Shown: positions 8,653 through 16,956, counted from the first letter of the stretch. The stretch is 64,000 bases of DNA from NAT127 sp034717695 (GCA_034717695.1 JAYELS010000026.1:1-64000); one strand, 5' to 3'. Notes: generated by a model from the letters alone, not told the origin. Numbers and translations: made by a program.

Positions 8653-9519
8653 TCAGGCGAGGCCGCGGGAAGCCTTGGCGGCGGCCACGGTGTTGTACAT
8701 CAGGCAGGCGATGGTCATCGGGCCGACACCGCCGGGCACCGGGGTGATGGCGCCGGCCACCGCGAAGGCGGCGTCGAAATCCACATCCCCCACCAGGCGG
8801 CTGCGGCCGTCCTCCTCGATGCGGTTGATGCCCACGTCGATCACCGTGGCACCGGGCTTGATCCAGTCGCCCTTGATGAAACGCGGGCGCCCCACCGCCG
8901 CCACCAGGATATCCGCCTGGCGGCACACCGCCGGCAGGTCCCGGGTGCGGGAGTGGGCGATGGTGACGGTGCAGTTTTCCTGCAGCAGCAGATGCGCCAT
9001 GGGCTTGCCGACGATGTTGGAGCGCCCCACCACCACGGCGTTGAGGCCCGACAGGTCCCCCAGCCGGTCCTTGAGCAGCATCAGCGACCCCAGGGGCGTG
9101 CAGGGCACCAGGTTGTTCTGGCCGACGGCGAGGGCGCCGGCGTTCAGCAGGGTAAAACCGTCGACATCCTTCTCCGGGCGAATGGCGTTGATCACCGCCT
9201 TGTCGTCCAGGTGGGGCGGCAGGGGCAATTGCACCAGGATGCCGTGGACGCCGGCATCGCCGTTGAGGTTGTCGATCAGATCCATCAGTACAGGGGCGCT
9301 GGTGTCGGCGGGCAGACGGTGCTCCCGGGACTCGATGCCCAACTGCTCGCAGCGCTTGACCTTGTTGGTGACGTAGACGTGGCTGGCGGGGTCGTCACCC
9401 ACCAGCACCACGGCGATGCAGGGGGTCAGCTGGTGACTGGCCTTGAGGGCTTCCACCTCGACCCGCAGCTGTTCACAGAGACGGTCCGCGAAACCCTTGC
9501 CGTCGATCTTGTTACCCAT
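8653..9519 (-). CDS. folD: Methylenetetrahydrofolate dehydrogenase / methenyl-THF cyclohydrolase
   Basis: Bifunctional enzyme interconverting methylene-THF and 10-formyl-THF. 288 residues with the family marks YVTNKVKRCEQLGI, the Q-rich VQLPLPPHL, VVGRSNIVGKP and the C-terminal TPVPGGVGPMT. ATG at 9519 is preceded by GGAG at a proper distance; the open frame upstream to 9573 is not supported. Lies between fghA (110 bp upstream) and purU (18 bp downstream). Whether it is the only FolD of the cell or a catabolic copy cannot be told here. Confidence 0.93.
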   Translation of the reverse strand: MGNKIDGKGFADRLCEQLRVEVEALKASHQLTPCIAVVLVGDDPASHVYVTNKVKRCEQLGIESREHRLPADTSAPVLMDLIDNLNGDAGVHGILVQLPLPPHLDDKAVINAIRPEKDVDGFTLLNAGALAVGQNNLVPCTPLGSLMLLKDRLGDLSGLNAVVVGRSNIVGKPMAHLLLQENCTVTIAHSRTRDLPAVCRQADILVAAVGRPRFIKGDWIKPGATVIDVGINRIEEDGRSRLVGDVDFDAAFAVAGAITPVPGGVGPMTIACLMYNTVAAAKASRGLA

Positions 9520-9629
9520 GGTCAACACTCCAGAAATCGGTTGGATGGCCCCGCCGGGGCACAGGGCAGGCATTTTATACGCAAAGGGCCGGCCGGGGCG
9601 AACCGCGCGGTGTACCCGGGCCTTGCCCC

Positions 9630-10472
9630 CTAACGGAGGTGCCCGGCGTGAAAGCGGATGTGCTCGGCAATGAACGTGGCAATGAAGAAGTAACTGTGGT
9701 CGTAGCCGGGCTGCATGCGGAGGGTGATGGGGTAATCGGCCCTTTTCGCCGCCATGGCCAGCAGGCCGGTGTTGAGCTGCTCGGCGAGAAAGCCGTCGGC
9801 ATCCCCCTGGTCCACCAGCGCCGGCAACCGCTCGGTGGCCTCGGCCAGCAGTTCGGTGGTGTCGTACTGGCGCCAGGCCGCCCGGTCCGCACCGAGATAG
9901 CCCCCGAGGGCCTTCTCGCCCCAGGGGCAGCGCAGGGGGGACGCAATGGGGGCGAAGGCCGACACCGAGCGGAAACGGCCGGGATTCTTCAGGGCAATGG
10001 TCAGGGCGCCGTGACCGCCCATGGAGTGGCCGCTGATGGCAGCCCGGGCAGGGTCGACGGGGAAATTGTCCGCCACCAGCGCCGGCAGCTCGTCGACGAT
10101 GTAGTCGTACATGCGGTAGTGCCGGGCCCAGGGCTGCTCGGTGGCATTGACGTAAAAGCCAGCCCCGAGGCCGAAGTCGTAGGCGCCCTCGGGATCGTCC
10201 GGCACCCCCGCCCCCCGGGGGCTGGTATCGGCCGCGACAATGGCAATGCCCTGTTCGGCGGCGTGGCGCTGGGCGCCCGCCTTGGTGACGAAGTTCTCGT
10301 CCGTGCAGGCCAGGCCGGAGAGCCAGTACAGCACCGGCACCGGACCCCGCTCAGCCTGGGGGGGCAGGTAGATGGAAAACACCATGTCGCAATCGAGCAC
10401 CGCCGAGGGATGGCGATAGCGCCGCTGCCAGCCGCCGAAGCATTTATGGTTGCCGATCTGTTCCAGGGCCAT
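9630..10472 (-). CDS. fghA: S-formylglutathione hydrolase
   Basis: Esterase-D family serine hydrolase, 280 residues, that splits S-formylglutathione to formate and glutathione. Nucleophile S150 in GHSMGGHG, catalytic histidine in GYDHSYFF near the C-terminus, and the characteristic LSGLACTDENF (51-61). Its ATG overlaps the stop codon of adhC (ATGA), so the two are translationally coupled and form the glutathione-dependent formaldehyde pathway. Confidence 0.94.
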   Translation of the reverse strand: MALEQIGNHKCFGGWQRRYRHPSAVLDCDMVFSIYLPPQAERGPVPVLYWLSGLACTDENFVTKAGAQRHAAEQGIAIVAADTSPRGAGVPDDPEGAYDFGLGAGFYVNATEQPWARHYRMYDYIVDELPALVADNFPVDPARAAISGHSMGGHGALTIALKNPGRFRSVSAFAPIASPLRCPWGEKALGGYLGADRAAWRQYDTTELLAEATERLPALVDQGDADGFLAEQLNTGLLAMAAKRADYPITLRMQPGYDHSYFFIATFIAEHIRFHAGHLR

Positions 10473-11578
10473 CAGTACAGCACCACCGAGCGGATGCTCT
10501 CGCCGCTGTGCATCAGGTCGAAGGCCCGATTGATGTCGTCGAGGGGCATGGTGTGGGTGATGAGGTCGTCGATATTGATCTTGCCCTCCATGTACCAGTC
10601 GACGATCCTGGGCACATCGGTGCGGCCCCGGGCGCCGCCGAAGGCGCTGCCCCGCCACACCCGGCCGGTGACCAGCTGGAACGGGCGGGTGGAAATCTCC
10701 TGGCCGGCCCCGGCGACGCCGATGATGCAGCTCTGGCCCCAGCCCTTGTGGCAGCATTCCAGGGCCTGGCGCATCACCTTGACGTTGCCGATGCACTCGA
10801 AGCTGTAGTCCACCCCGCCCCCGGTCATCTGCACGATATGATCCACCAGGTTCTCCACCTCGCTGGGGTTGACGAAATCGGTCATGCCGAACTGCCGGGC
10901 CAGGGGTACCTTGGCGGGGTTCAGGTCGACGCCGATGATGCGGGTGGCCCCCACCATTTTCGCCCCCTGAATCACATTGAGGCCGATGCCGCCGAGGCCA
11001 AATACCGCCACGGTGGAACCGGGCTCCACCTTCATGGTGAAGGCGACGGCCCCGATCCCGGTGGTGACGCCGCAGCCGATGTAGCAGATCTTGTCGAAGG
11101 GCGCGTCCTCCCGCACCTTGGCCAGGGCGATCTCCGGCAGCACCGTGTAGTTGGAAAAGGTCGAACAGCCCATGTAGTGGAGGATCGGCCGGCCATCGAG
11201 GGAGAAGCGGCTGGTGCCGTCGGGCATCACCCCCTGGCCCTGGGTGGTGCGGATCGCCTGGCACAGGTTGGTCTTGGGGTGGAGGCAGTAGTCGCATTCC
11301 CGGCATTCCGGGGTGTAGAGGGGAATCACGTGGTCGCCGGGCTTGAGGCCCTTCACCCCCGGCCCCACGTCCACCACCACGCCGGCGCCCTCGTGGCCGA
11401 GGATGGCGGGAAAGGCCCCTTCCGGATCGTCCCCGGACAGGGTGAAGGCATCGGTGTGGCAGACACCGGTGGCCTTGATTTCCACCAGCACTTCGCCCGC
11501 CCGGGGGCCAGCGAGATCCACGTCGACGACTTGCAGGGGCTTGCCGGCCTCGAAGGCCACGGCGGCACGGGTTTTCAT
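10472..11578 (-). CDS. adhC: S-(hydroxymethyl)glutathione dehydrogenase / class III alcohol dehydrogenase
   Basis: Zinc, NAD-dependent enzyme that oxidises the formaldehyde-glutathione adduct to S-formylglutathione (also called frmA/flhA; also reduces S-nitrosoglutathione). 368 residues. Catalytic zinc site GVCHTDAF and GHEGAG, structural zinc cysteines in CRECDYCxxxxxNLC near 95-110, and nucleotide fold GLGGIGLN. AAGGAG precedes ATG at 11578. First gene of the minus-strand run adhC-fghA-folD-purU; no FrmR-type repressor is nearby. Confidence 0.95.
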   Translation of the reverse strand: MKTRAAVAFEAGKPLQVVDVDLAGPRAGEVLVEIKATGVCHTDAFTLSGDDPEGAFPAILGHEGAGVVVDVGPGVKGLKPGDHVIPLYTPECRECDYCLHPKTNLCQAIRTTQGQGVMPDGTSRFSLDGRPILHYMGCSTFSNYTVLPEIALAKVREDAPFDKICYIGCGVTTGIGAVAFTMKVEPGSTVAVFGLGGIGLNVIQGAKMVGATRIIGVDLNPAKVPLARQFGMTDFVNPSEVENLVDHIVQMTGGGVDYSFECIGNVKVMRQALECCHKGWGQSCIIGVAGAGQEISTRPFQLVTGRVWRGSAFGGARGRTDVPRIVDWYMEGKINIDDLITHTMPLDDINRAFDLMHSGESIRSVVLY

Positions 11579-11681
11579 GGGAGCTCCTTGTGTGTGCGGG
11601 TCAGGGCCAGAGGATAAGCGAAAATGGCGGGGAGTTTCACATGCCCGCTACACTAAAGTGAGAGTCCACCGGAACAGACCC

Positions 11682-12149
11682 ATGACCCGCAAAGAGCTGC
11701 TGATCGTCGCCCACTGCCCGTCCATGAACACCCGCACCCTGGCCGAGGCGGTGCTGCGGGGTGCCCGCCACCCGGACATCGAAGGGGTGACGGCGCGCCA
11801 TGTCCCGCCCCTCGAGGCGAGCGCCGAGGACGTGCTCACCGCCGATGCCATCATCCTCGGCACCACGGAAAATCTCGGCTACATGAGCGGCGCCCTCAAG
11901 GACTTCTTCGACCGGGTGTACTACCCGGTGCTGGAGAAGAAACAGGGCCTGCCCTGTGCCCTGTACATCCGCGCCGGCCTCGACGGCACCGGCACCCGCC
12001 GGGCGGTGGAGAGCATCGTCACCGGCCTGAAATGGCACTGGGTGCGGGAACCCCTCATCTGCCGGGGGGAATTTCGCGACGACTTCGTCACCCAGTGCGA
12101 GGAACTGGGCATGGCCGTGGCGGCTTCCCTGGATGCGGGGATTATTTGA
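11682..12149 (+). CDS. Flavodoxin-fold / NADPH-dependent FMN reductase family protein
   Basis: 155 residues with a flavodoxin-like start: strand LLIVAHCPS followed by an FMN phosphate loop (MNTRTLAEAV), then AIILGTTENLGYMSGALKDFFDR, a flavin-contact segment of the WrbA/flavodoxin_2 type. Probably a cytoplasmic flavin oxidoreductase. ATG at 11682 is chosen by homology of the fold start; the upstream open frame runs through adhC antisense. Divergent from adhC (103 bp). The heptamer array starts two bases after its stop codon. Redox partner unknown. Confidence 0.75.
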   Translation: MTRKELLIVAHCPSMNTRTLAEAVLRGARHPDIEGVTARHVPPLEASAEDVLTADAIILGTTENLGYMSGALKDFFDRVYYPVLEKKQGLPCALYIRAGLDGTGTRRAVESIVTGLKWHWVREPLICRGEFRDDFVTQCEELGMAVAASLDAGII

Positions 12150-12151
12150 GG

Positions 12152-12249
12152 GTTTCAGGTTTCAGGTTTCAGGTTTCAGGTTTCAGGTTTCAGGTTTCAG
12201 GTTTCAGGTTTCAGGTTTCAGGTTTCAGGTTTCAGGTTTCAGGTTTCAG
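12152..12249. repeat. Perfect tandem array of 14 copies of GTTTCAG
   Basis: Ninety-eight bases made of exactly fourteen uninterrupted heptamers, directly after the stop of the flavodoxin-fold gene and before the etfA terminator. Flanking GTGTGAG looks like a decayed fifteenth copy. The unit is odd in length, so copy-number change would shift any reading frame across it. Related heptamers occur at 16.9, 48.5, 55.7 and possibly 57.3 kb. Confidence 0.97.
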
Positions 12250-12312
12250 GTGTGAGTTTAAGGTTTTACGCGGGCACCAACCCGGTGCCGCGCAACCTCG
12301 AATCCGCCAATA

Positions 12313-12344
12313 AAAAACCCGCGCCGTCGCCGGCGCGGGTTTTT
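12313..12344 (-). terminator. Rho-independent terminator after etfA
   Basis: A 14-bp perfect stem (AAAAACCCGCGCCG / complement) with loop TCGC. The A-run in the left arm gives a U tract for minus-strand transcripts, and the right-hand T-run makes it function on the plus strand too. Confidence 0.9.
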
Positions 12345-12363
12345 GTCAGGAACAGGCAGCGGC

Positions 12364-13293
12364 TTAGAGCTTGCCTTCCAGCTCCGGGAGAACCTGGAAC
12401 AGATCGCCCACCAGGCCGTAGTCCGCCACCTGGAAGATGGGGGCTTCCTCGTCCTTGTTGATGGCGACGATCACCTTGCTGTCCTTCATGCCCGCCAGGT
12501 GCTGGATGGCGCCGGAGATGCCCACGGCGATGTACAGGTCCGGCGCGACGATCTTGCCGGTCTGGCCCACCTGCATGTCGTTGGGCACGAAGCCGGCATC
12601 CACCGCGGCGCGGGAGGCACCCACGGCGGCGCCGAGCTTGTCGGCGATGCGGTAGAGCATCTGGAAGTTGTCGCCGTTCTGCATGCCGCGACCACCGGAG
12701 ATAACGATCTTGGCGGCGGTCAGTTCCGGGCGGTCGGACTTCGCCAGCTCCTCGCCCTCGAAGGCGGACAGGCCGCTGTCGTGGACGGCGGACACCGCCT
12801 CGACGGCGGCGGAACCACCGCTGGCGGCGGCTGCCTCGAAGGAGGTACCGCGCACGGTGAGGGCCTTGATGGCATCACTGCTCTGCACGGTGGCGATCAC
12901 ATTGCCGGCATAGATCGGGCGCTGGAAGGTGTCGGGAGACACCACGGCGCTGATCTCGGAAATGGCCTGCACGTCGAGGAGCGCGGCGGCGCGGGGCAGC
13001 ACGTTCTTGCCGGTGGTGGTGGCGGCGGCGAGGATATGGCCGTAATCCTTGCCGAGCTCGGCGATCAGCGGGGCGACATTTTCCGCCAGCTGGTGACCGT
13101 AGGCGGCGTTGTCCGCCACCAGCACCTTGCTGACGCCGGCGATCTGGGCGGCGGCCTCGGCGGCGGCGCCGCAATTCTGGCCGGCCACCAGGATGTGGAT
13201 GTCACCGCCGATGGCCTGGGCCGCGGCAACGGTGTTGAGGGTAGCGGGGTTAAGTGCGTCGTTGCTGTGCTCAGCAATCACCAAAATGCTCAT
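12364..13293 (-). CDS. etfA: Electron transfer flavoprotein, alpha subunit
   Basis: 309 residues. Binds FAD and AMP with EtfB as the ETF heterodimer, which passes electrons from acyl-CoA and N-methyl-amino-acid dehydrogenases to ETF:quinone oxidoreductase. The C-terminal FAD domain shows the signature SGGRGM, VGASRAAVDAGFVPNDMQVGQTG (key R and TG), and ISGAIQHLAGM. Its ATG overlaps the etfB stop (ATGA), so it is coupled to etfB. A strong terminator closes the unit. Confidence 0.96.
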   Translation of the reverse strand: MSILVIAEHSNDALNPATLNTVAAAQAIGGDIHILVAGQNCGAAAEAAAQIAGVSKVLVADNAAYGHQLAENVAPLIAELGKDYGHILAAATTTGKNVLPRAAALLDVQAISEISAVVSPDTFQRPIYAGNVIATVQSSDAIKALTVRGTSFEAAAASGGSAAVEAVSAVHDSGLSAFEGEELAKSDRPELTAAKIVISGGRGMQNGDNFQMLYRIADKLGAAVGASRAAVDAGFVPNDMQVGQTGKIVAPDLYIAVGISGAIQHLAGMKDSKVIVAINKDEEAPIFQVADYGLVGDLFQVLPELEGKL

Positions 13294-14042
13294 CAGATCA
13301 CCTTCGCTTCGTTTTTCAGTTTGTCTACCAGTTGCGCCACGTCGGCAACCTTGATGCCCGCCTTGCGCTCCGCCGGCGGCTCGACCTTGAGCAGCTTGGT
13401 GCGGGGGGCGACGTCAACGCCGAGGTCGGCGGGGGTGACGGTGTCGAGCTGCTTCTTCTTGGCCTTCATGATGTTGGGCAGGGAAGCGTAGCGGGGCTCG
13501 TTGAGGCGCAGGTCGGCGGTGACGATGGCGGGCAGCTTGAGGGACAGGGTCTGGAGACCGCCATCCACCTCGCGGGTGACCTTGGCGCTACCGTTCTCGA
13601 CGGCGAGCACGGAGGCGAAGGTGGCCTGGGGGAAACCGCTGAGGGCGCCCAGCATCTGGCCGGTCTGGTTGTTGTCGCCGTCGATGGCCTGCTTGCCGAG
13701 GAGCACGAGGCCGGGTTGCTCGTTGTCGCAGATTTTCTTCAGGCACTTGGCGATGGCGAGGGGCTCCAGGTCACCGTCCACCTGCACCAGGATGCCGCGG
13801 TCGGCACCGAGGGCAAGGGCGGTGCGGATCTGCTCCTGGGCGGACTGGGCACCGATGGAAACGGCGATGATCTCGGTGGCGATGCCCTTTTCCTTGAGGC
13901 GAACGGCTTCTTCCACCGCGATTTCACAGAAGGGGTTGATGGCCATCTTGACGTTGGCGAGGTCGACGGCGCTGCCGTCGGCCTTGGCGCGCACCTTCAC
14001 GTTGTAGTCAACGACACGTTTTACGGCGACAAGTATCTTCAT
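13293..14042 (-). CDS. etfB: Electron transfer flavoprotein, beta subunit
   Basis: 249 residues, the usual length. Shows the family start MKILVAVKRVVDYNVKV, NPFCEIAVEEAVRLKEKG, and the AMP-binding KQAIDGDNNQTGQML segment. First gene of the etfBA operon; no ETF:quinone oxidoreductase gene is adjacent. A long, partly AT-rich leader region lies upstream, presumably holding the promoter. Confidence 0.96.
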   Translation of the reverse strand: MKILVAVKRVVDYNVKVRAKADGSAVDLANVKMAINPFCEIAVEEAVRLKEKGIATEIIAVSIGAQSAQEQIRTALALGADRGILVQVDGDLEPLAIAKCLKKICDNEQPGLVLLGKQAIDGDNNQTGQMLGALSGFPQATFASVLAVENGSAKVTREVDGGLQTLSLKLPAIVTADLRLNEPRYASLPNIMKAKKKQLDTVTPADLGVDVAPRTKLLKVEPPAERKAGIKVADVAQLVDKLKNEAKVI

Positions 14043-14649
14043 GAATAAACCCTAGTTTCACAGTTCAGTTGTTTAAGGACAAAGCCGCCGGTGACAGCGG
14101 TTCATCGGTGCTCGCGCAGGATTGCGGCTCGGGGCAAAACTGAAAGCCTTTGAGTTTTCAACCCGGAGGGCGTGGGACCCTCGCCTTCCGGACTCAACCG
14201 AACCCTGCCGCCTGGACACTCCCGCCAGGAATGACTGACGGCACCGACGGGCCATACAGAACCCTGTCCAGTGCCGATCCTCCGGAAAAAGCCAGCAATT
14301 GACGGATTTCACCGGGGGTTGGGGGCTCAAAAAGCGCGGCCATTATTCTTCAAGTGGGGCCAAAACTCAACCGGAAGGGCCCTTGGCGGGCGGATCCGCA
14401 CCCCTGACCGGGGCACCGTGACGGGGGATGATCCGCCACAAACTGATCAAAAAAAAACCAAATAGCTCACCCAAAACCGGCGCTTACACCAAGAATGCGA
14501 AGCCGTTAACAAAACAAACCGGATAATTGGATTGATAAAACCCCAACAACCTACTAAAAGTTAAGTACTTTAAAAACTAAACCATCATCAATTCAGCACG
14601 GCCGGTCGATGCCAAACGTCCTTGCTCCCTGGCCAAGAGGGGTAATCAC
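14043..14649. other. 607-bp intergenic region with an AT-rich core, no gene recognised
   Basis: Between divergent etfB and the orphan 14.65-kb gene. The half next to etfB is GC-rich and encodes nothing recognisable in six frames. From about 14440 to 14600 the sequence is strikingly AT-rich for this window, with several -10-like hexamers; promoters for both neighbours could sit here. No tRNA, riboswitch or terminator seen. Confidence 0.6.
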
Positions 14650-15150
14650 ATGATTTTCAGAGCGGATGATCTGCGTCACCTGGTCATTCGGGACACGCTG
14701 AAGTATCTGGGCGACTGGTCGGAGGCCGCGGAGAACCTGCTGGTGGGTACCGCCATCCACGAATCCGGCCTCGGCTTTTGCCTGAAGGACAATCGCCGCC
14801 TGGGGATCTACCACATATCCCCCAGCGGCCATCGGGCGGTGTGGGATCACTACCTGGTGCACCACCCGGAGCTGGCAAGCCTGGTGCGGGGCCTCGCGGG
14901 GCAGCACGCCTTTTTGACGGACCCCCACGGGGAGCTGCTCAGCAATCTGAAGTACGCCACGGCCATCGCCTGGTGCATCTACCGCAAGGCGGAGGAGCCA
15001 TTGCCCGAGGCGGACGACATCGCGGGGCTCGGACGCTTCTGGCATCGACATTTCCACGCCCGGCCCTCGGGGTGCCCCGGGGATTTCGTGCGCAATTACC
15101 GGGATCTGGGTTCAACAAAGGGGAGAGGGACCGGCGGGATGGCGGCCTGA
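14650..15150 (+). CDS. Hypothetical protein resembling phage lytic transglycosylase-like proteins
   Basis: 166 residues. LLVGTAIHESGLG (31-43, candidate catalytic E38), RLGIYHISPSGHRAVWDHYL and a C-terminal VRNYR segment resemble a group of phage/prophage proteins with an SLT-like start (GT-x2-ES-x-LG followed by LGI-Y/F-Q-M and W-x-NYL). Function is inferred: it may cleave or bind peptidoglycan. No signal peptide or holin is present nearby, and no other phage gene is visible, so it is an orphan or a remnant. Preceded by an AT-rich spacer and followed by its own terminator, which overlaps its last codons. Confidence 0.6.
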   Translation: MIFRADDLRHLVIRDTLKYLGDWSEAAENLLVGTAIHESGLGFCLKDNRRLGIYHISPSGHRAVWDHYLVHHPELASLVRGLAGQHAFLTDPHGELLSNLKYATAIAWCIYRKAEEPLPEADDIAGLGRFWHRHFHARPSGCPGDFVRNYRDLGSTKGRGTGGMAA

Positions 15151-15172
15151 GGTCGCCATCCCGTTTTTTTTT
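15135..15172 (+). terminator. Rho-independent terminator overlapping the 3' end of the orphan phage-like gene
   Basis: CGGGATGGCG and its exact complement flank a 9-nt loop, followed by nine T residues. The left arm encodes the last residues of the protein and the stop codon lies in the loop. Confidence 0.9.
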
Positions 15173-15184
15173 GGCGCTTGGCCT

Positions 15185-16030
15185 TCAGCCCTTGAGGTTC
15201 ACCACATTGATACCCAATTCGTCCGACGCCGGTCGCTCGATGGCCAGGTTCTGAAAATCGAACAGCCGGGTATCCATCAGCTGGGAGGGCGCCACGTTGC
15301 CGATGGCGCGGAAAATGCTCTCCACCCGCCCGGGGTGCTGGCGCTCCCAGCTCCGCAGCATGTCCTTGATCACCTTGCGCTGCAGGTTCTCCTGGGAACC
15401 GCAGAGGTTGCAGGGAATGATGGGAAAGCCCTTTTGCTCCGCGTACTCCTCCAGATCCTCCTCGGTACAGTAGGCCAGGGGGCGAATGACGATATTGCGC
15501 TTGTCGTCGCTGAGCAGCTTGGGCGGCATGGCCTTGAGGCTGCCGCCGTGGAAGAGGTTGAGGAACAGGGTCTCCATGATGTCGTCCCGGTGGTGGCCGA
15601 GGGCGATCTTGGTGGCGCCGATTTCCTCCGCGAACCCATACAGGGTGCCGCGCCGCAGCCGGGAGCACAGGCTGCAGTAGGTGCGGTTCTCCGGGATGAT
15701 ATCGGTGACGATGCTGTAGGTGTCCTTTTCGAGGATATGGAACGGCACACCCAGTTCCGTCAGGTAGCGGGGCAGCACATCCTCGGGAAAGCCCGGTTGC
15801 TTCTGGTCGAGGTTGACCGCCACCAGTTCGAATTCGATGGGCGCGGTCTTTTGCAGGCTCATCAGGATGTCGAGCATGCCGTAGGAATCCTTGCCCCCCG
15901 ACAGGCACACCATCACCTTGTCTCCCGCTTCGATCATGTTGTAATCGGCGATGGCCTTGCCCACCTCGCGGCGCAGGCGCTTTTGCAGCTTGTTGAACTC
16001 CAGCTTGGCTTTACGGGTCGGTTCGAGCAT
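15185..16030 (-). CDS. ttcA: tRNA 2-thiocytidine(32) biosynthesis protein
   Basis: 281 residues. Adenylates and thiolates C32 of certain tRNAs, using an [4Fe-4S] cluster. PP-loop SGGKDSYGML (about 44-53), the CxxC pair CSLC near 120 and a second CNLC near 210. ATG at 16030 gives the family N-terminus (LEFNKLQKRLRREVGKAI); the frame continues upstream across the nth end without support. Confidence 0.93.
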   Translation of the reverse strand: MLEPTRKAKLEFNKLQKRLRREVGKAIADYNMIEAGDKVMVCLSGGKDSYGMLDILMSLQKTAPIEFELVAVNLDQKQPGFPEDVLPRYLTELGVPFHILEKDTYSIVTDIIPENRTYCSLCSRLRRGTLYGFAEEIGATKIALGHHRDDIMETLFLNLFHGGSLKAMPPKLLSDDKRNIVIRPLAYCTEEDLEEYAEQKGFPIIPCNLCGSQENLQRKVIKDMLRSWERQHPGRVESIFRAIGNVAPSQLMDTRLFDFQNLAIERPASDELGINVVNLKG

Positions 16031-16133
16031 GGCGGGGGACGGATCCAAAAGGGGCCGCCATTGTACGTTTTCGCGGCACACAATTAAATGCGCGGCCACC
16101 GGGTGAAACCCGCGGGGCGGGGCAGCTCTGCCC

Positions 16134-16787
16134 TCAAGCCTTGCGGGTCTGCTTGGGATGCTTGCGGTTGGGGTAGCAGGCGCGGCAGATATCGCAGCGG
16201 GTACCGTCGCAGCCACGGGCGGAGCAGAACTCGCGACCGTAGTAGATGATTTGCAGGTGCAGGTCATTCCAAGTTTCCGCCGGGAACAATTTTTTCAGGT
16301 CCCGCTCGGTCTGGACCACACTCCGGCCATTGGACAGCCCCCAGCGCTGGGCGAGGCGGTGGATATGGGTATCCACCGGGAAGGCGGGCACACCGAAGGC
16401 CTGGGACATCACCACGCTGGCGGTCTTGTGGCCGACCCCGGGCAAGGTTTCCAGCGCATCGATATCCGCCGGCACCTCACCGCCATAGCGGTTCACCAGA
16501 ATGTTCGACAGCTCGGCGATGGCGCGGGATTTTTGCGGCGCGAGGCCGCAGGGCTTGATGACCCGGTGGATTTCCTCCACCGGCACCCGGGCCATGTCGA
16601 ACGGGTTGTCGGCGAGGGCGAACAGGGCCGGGGTGACCTTGTTGACCCGCTCGTCGGTGCACTGGGCGGAGAGCAACACCGCCACCAGCAGGGTGAACGG
16701 ATCCCTGTGGTGCAGGGGAATGGGCGGGTTGGGGTAGAGCTGCGCCAGGCGCTCGCGGATGAAGGCGGCCCGTTCCTTTTTCAGCAT
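16134..16787 (-). CDS. nth: Endonuclease III (DNA glycosylase/AP lyase)
   Basis: 217 residues, base-excision repair of oxidised pyrimidines. Helix-hairpin-helix LPGVGHKTASVV with catalytic lysine (about 120), aspartate in FPVDTHIHR (about 138), and the C-terminal [4Fe-4S] ligands C-x6-C-x2-C-x5-C (CSARGCDGTRCDICRACYP). GGA precedes ATG at 16787 at a normal distance. Confidence 0.95.
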   Translation of the reverse strand: MLKKERAAFIRERLAQLYPNPPIPLHHRDPFTLLVAVLLSAQCTDERVNKVTPALFALADNPFDMARVPVEEIHRVIKPCGLAPQKSRAIAELSNILVNRYGGEVPADIDALETLPGVGHKTASVVMSQAFGVPAFPVDTHIHRLAQRWGLSNGRSVVQTERDLKKLFPAETWNDLHLQIIYYGREFCSARGCDGTRCDICRACYPNRKHPKQTRKA

Positions 16788-16804
16788 CGGCGATTCCTTT
16801 TTGA

Positions 16805-16939
16805 GTTGCAGGTTTCAAGGTCCAAGGGGCAGGTTTGCTGGCGCTTTAGGGGGAGGCCGTCGATTGGCCAATAGGGTGCGGGTGTTTCGCAACCTGCAAC
16901 CTGCACCTTGAAACCTGCAACCTGCAACCTGCAACCTGC
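16805..16939. repeat. Inverted-repeat element with AACCTGC heptamers between nth and dapC
   Basis: A 17-base arm (GTTGCAGGTTTCAAGGT, 16805-16821) has its perfect reverse complement at 16905-16921. The right part, 16891-16939, is seven 7-base units in register, six of them exactly AACCTGC. The reverse complement (GCAGGTT) is the 12.15-kb heptamer (CAGGTTT) with one base changed. An RNA across it would fold into a long hairpin with an ~83-nt loop. Confidence 0.9.
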
Positions 16940-16956
16940 AAACCGACCCCGAGCAC

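Noticed and set aside
6751..9633. 960-codon open frame on the plus strand opposite the TSUP, purU and folD genes
   Set aside because: Same composition artefact; no domain recognised and no ribosome site.
12290..12305. CTCGAATCC resembling a tRNA T-arm
   Set aside because: No matching acceptor, D-arm or anticodon stem around it; it is followed at once by the etfA terminator.
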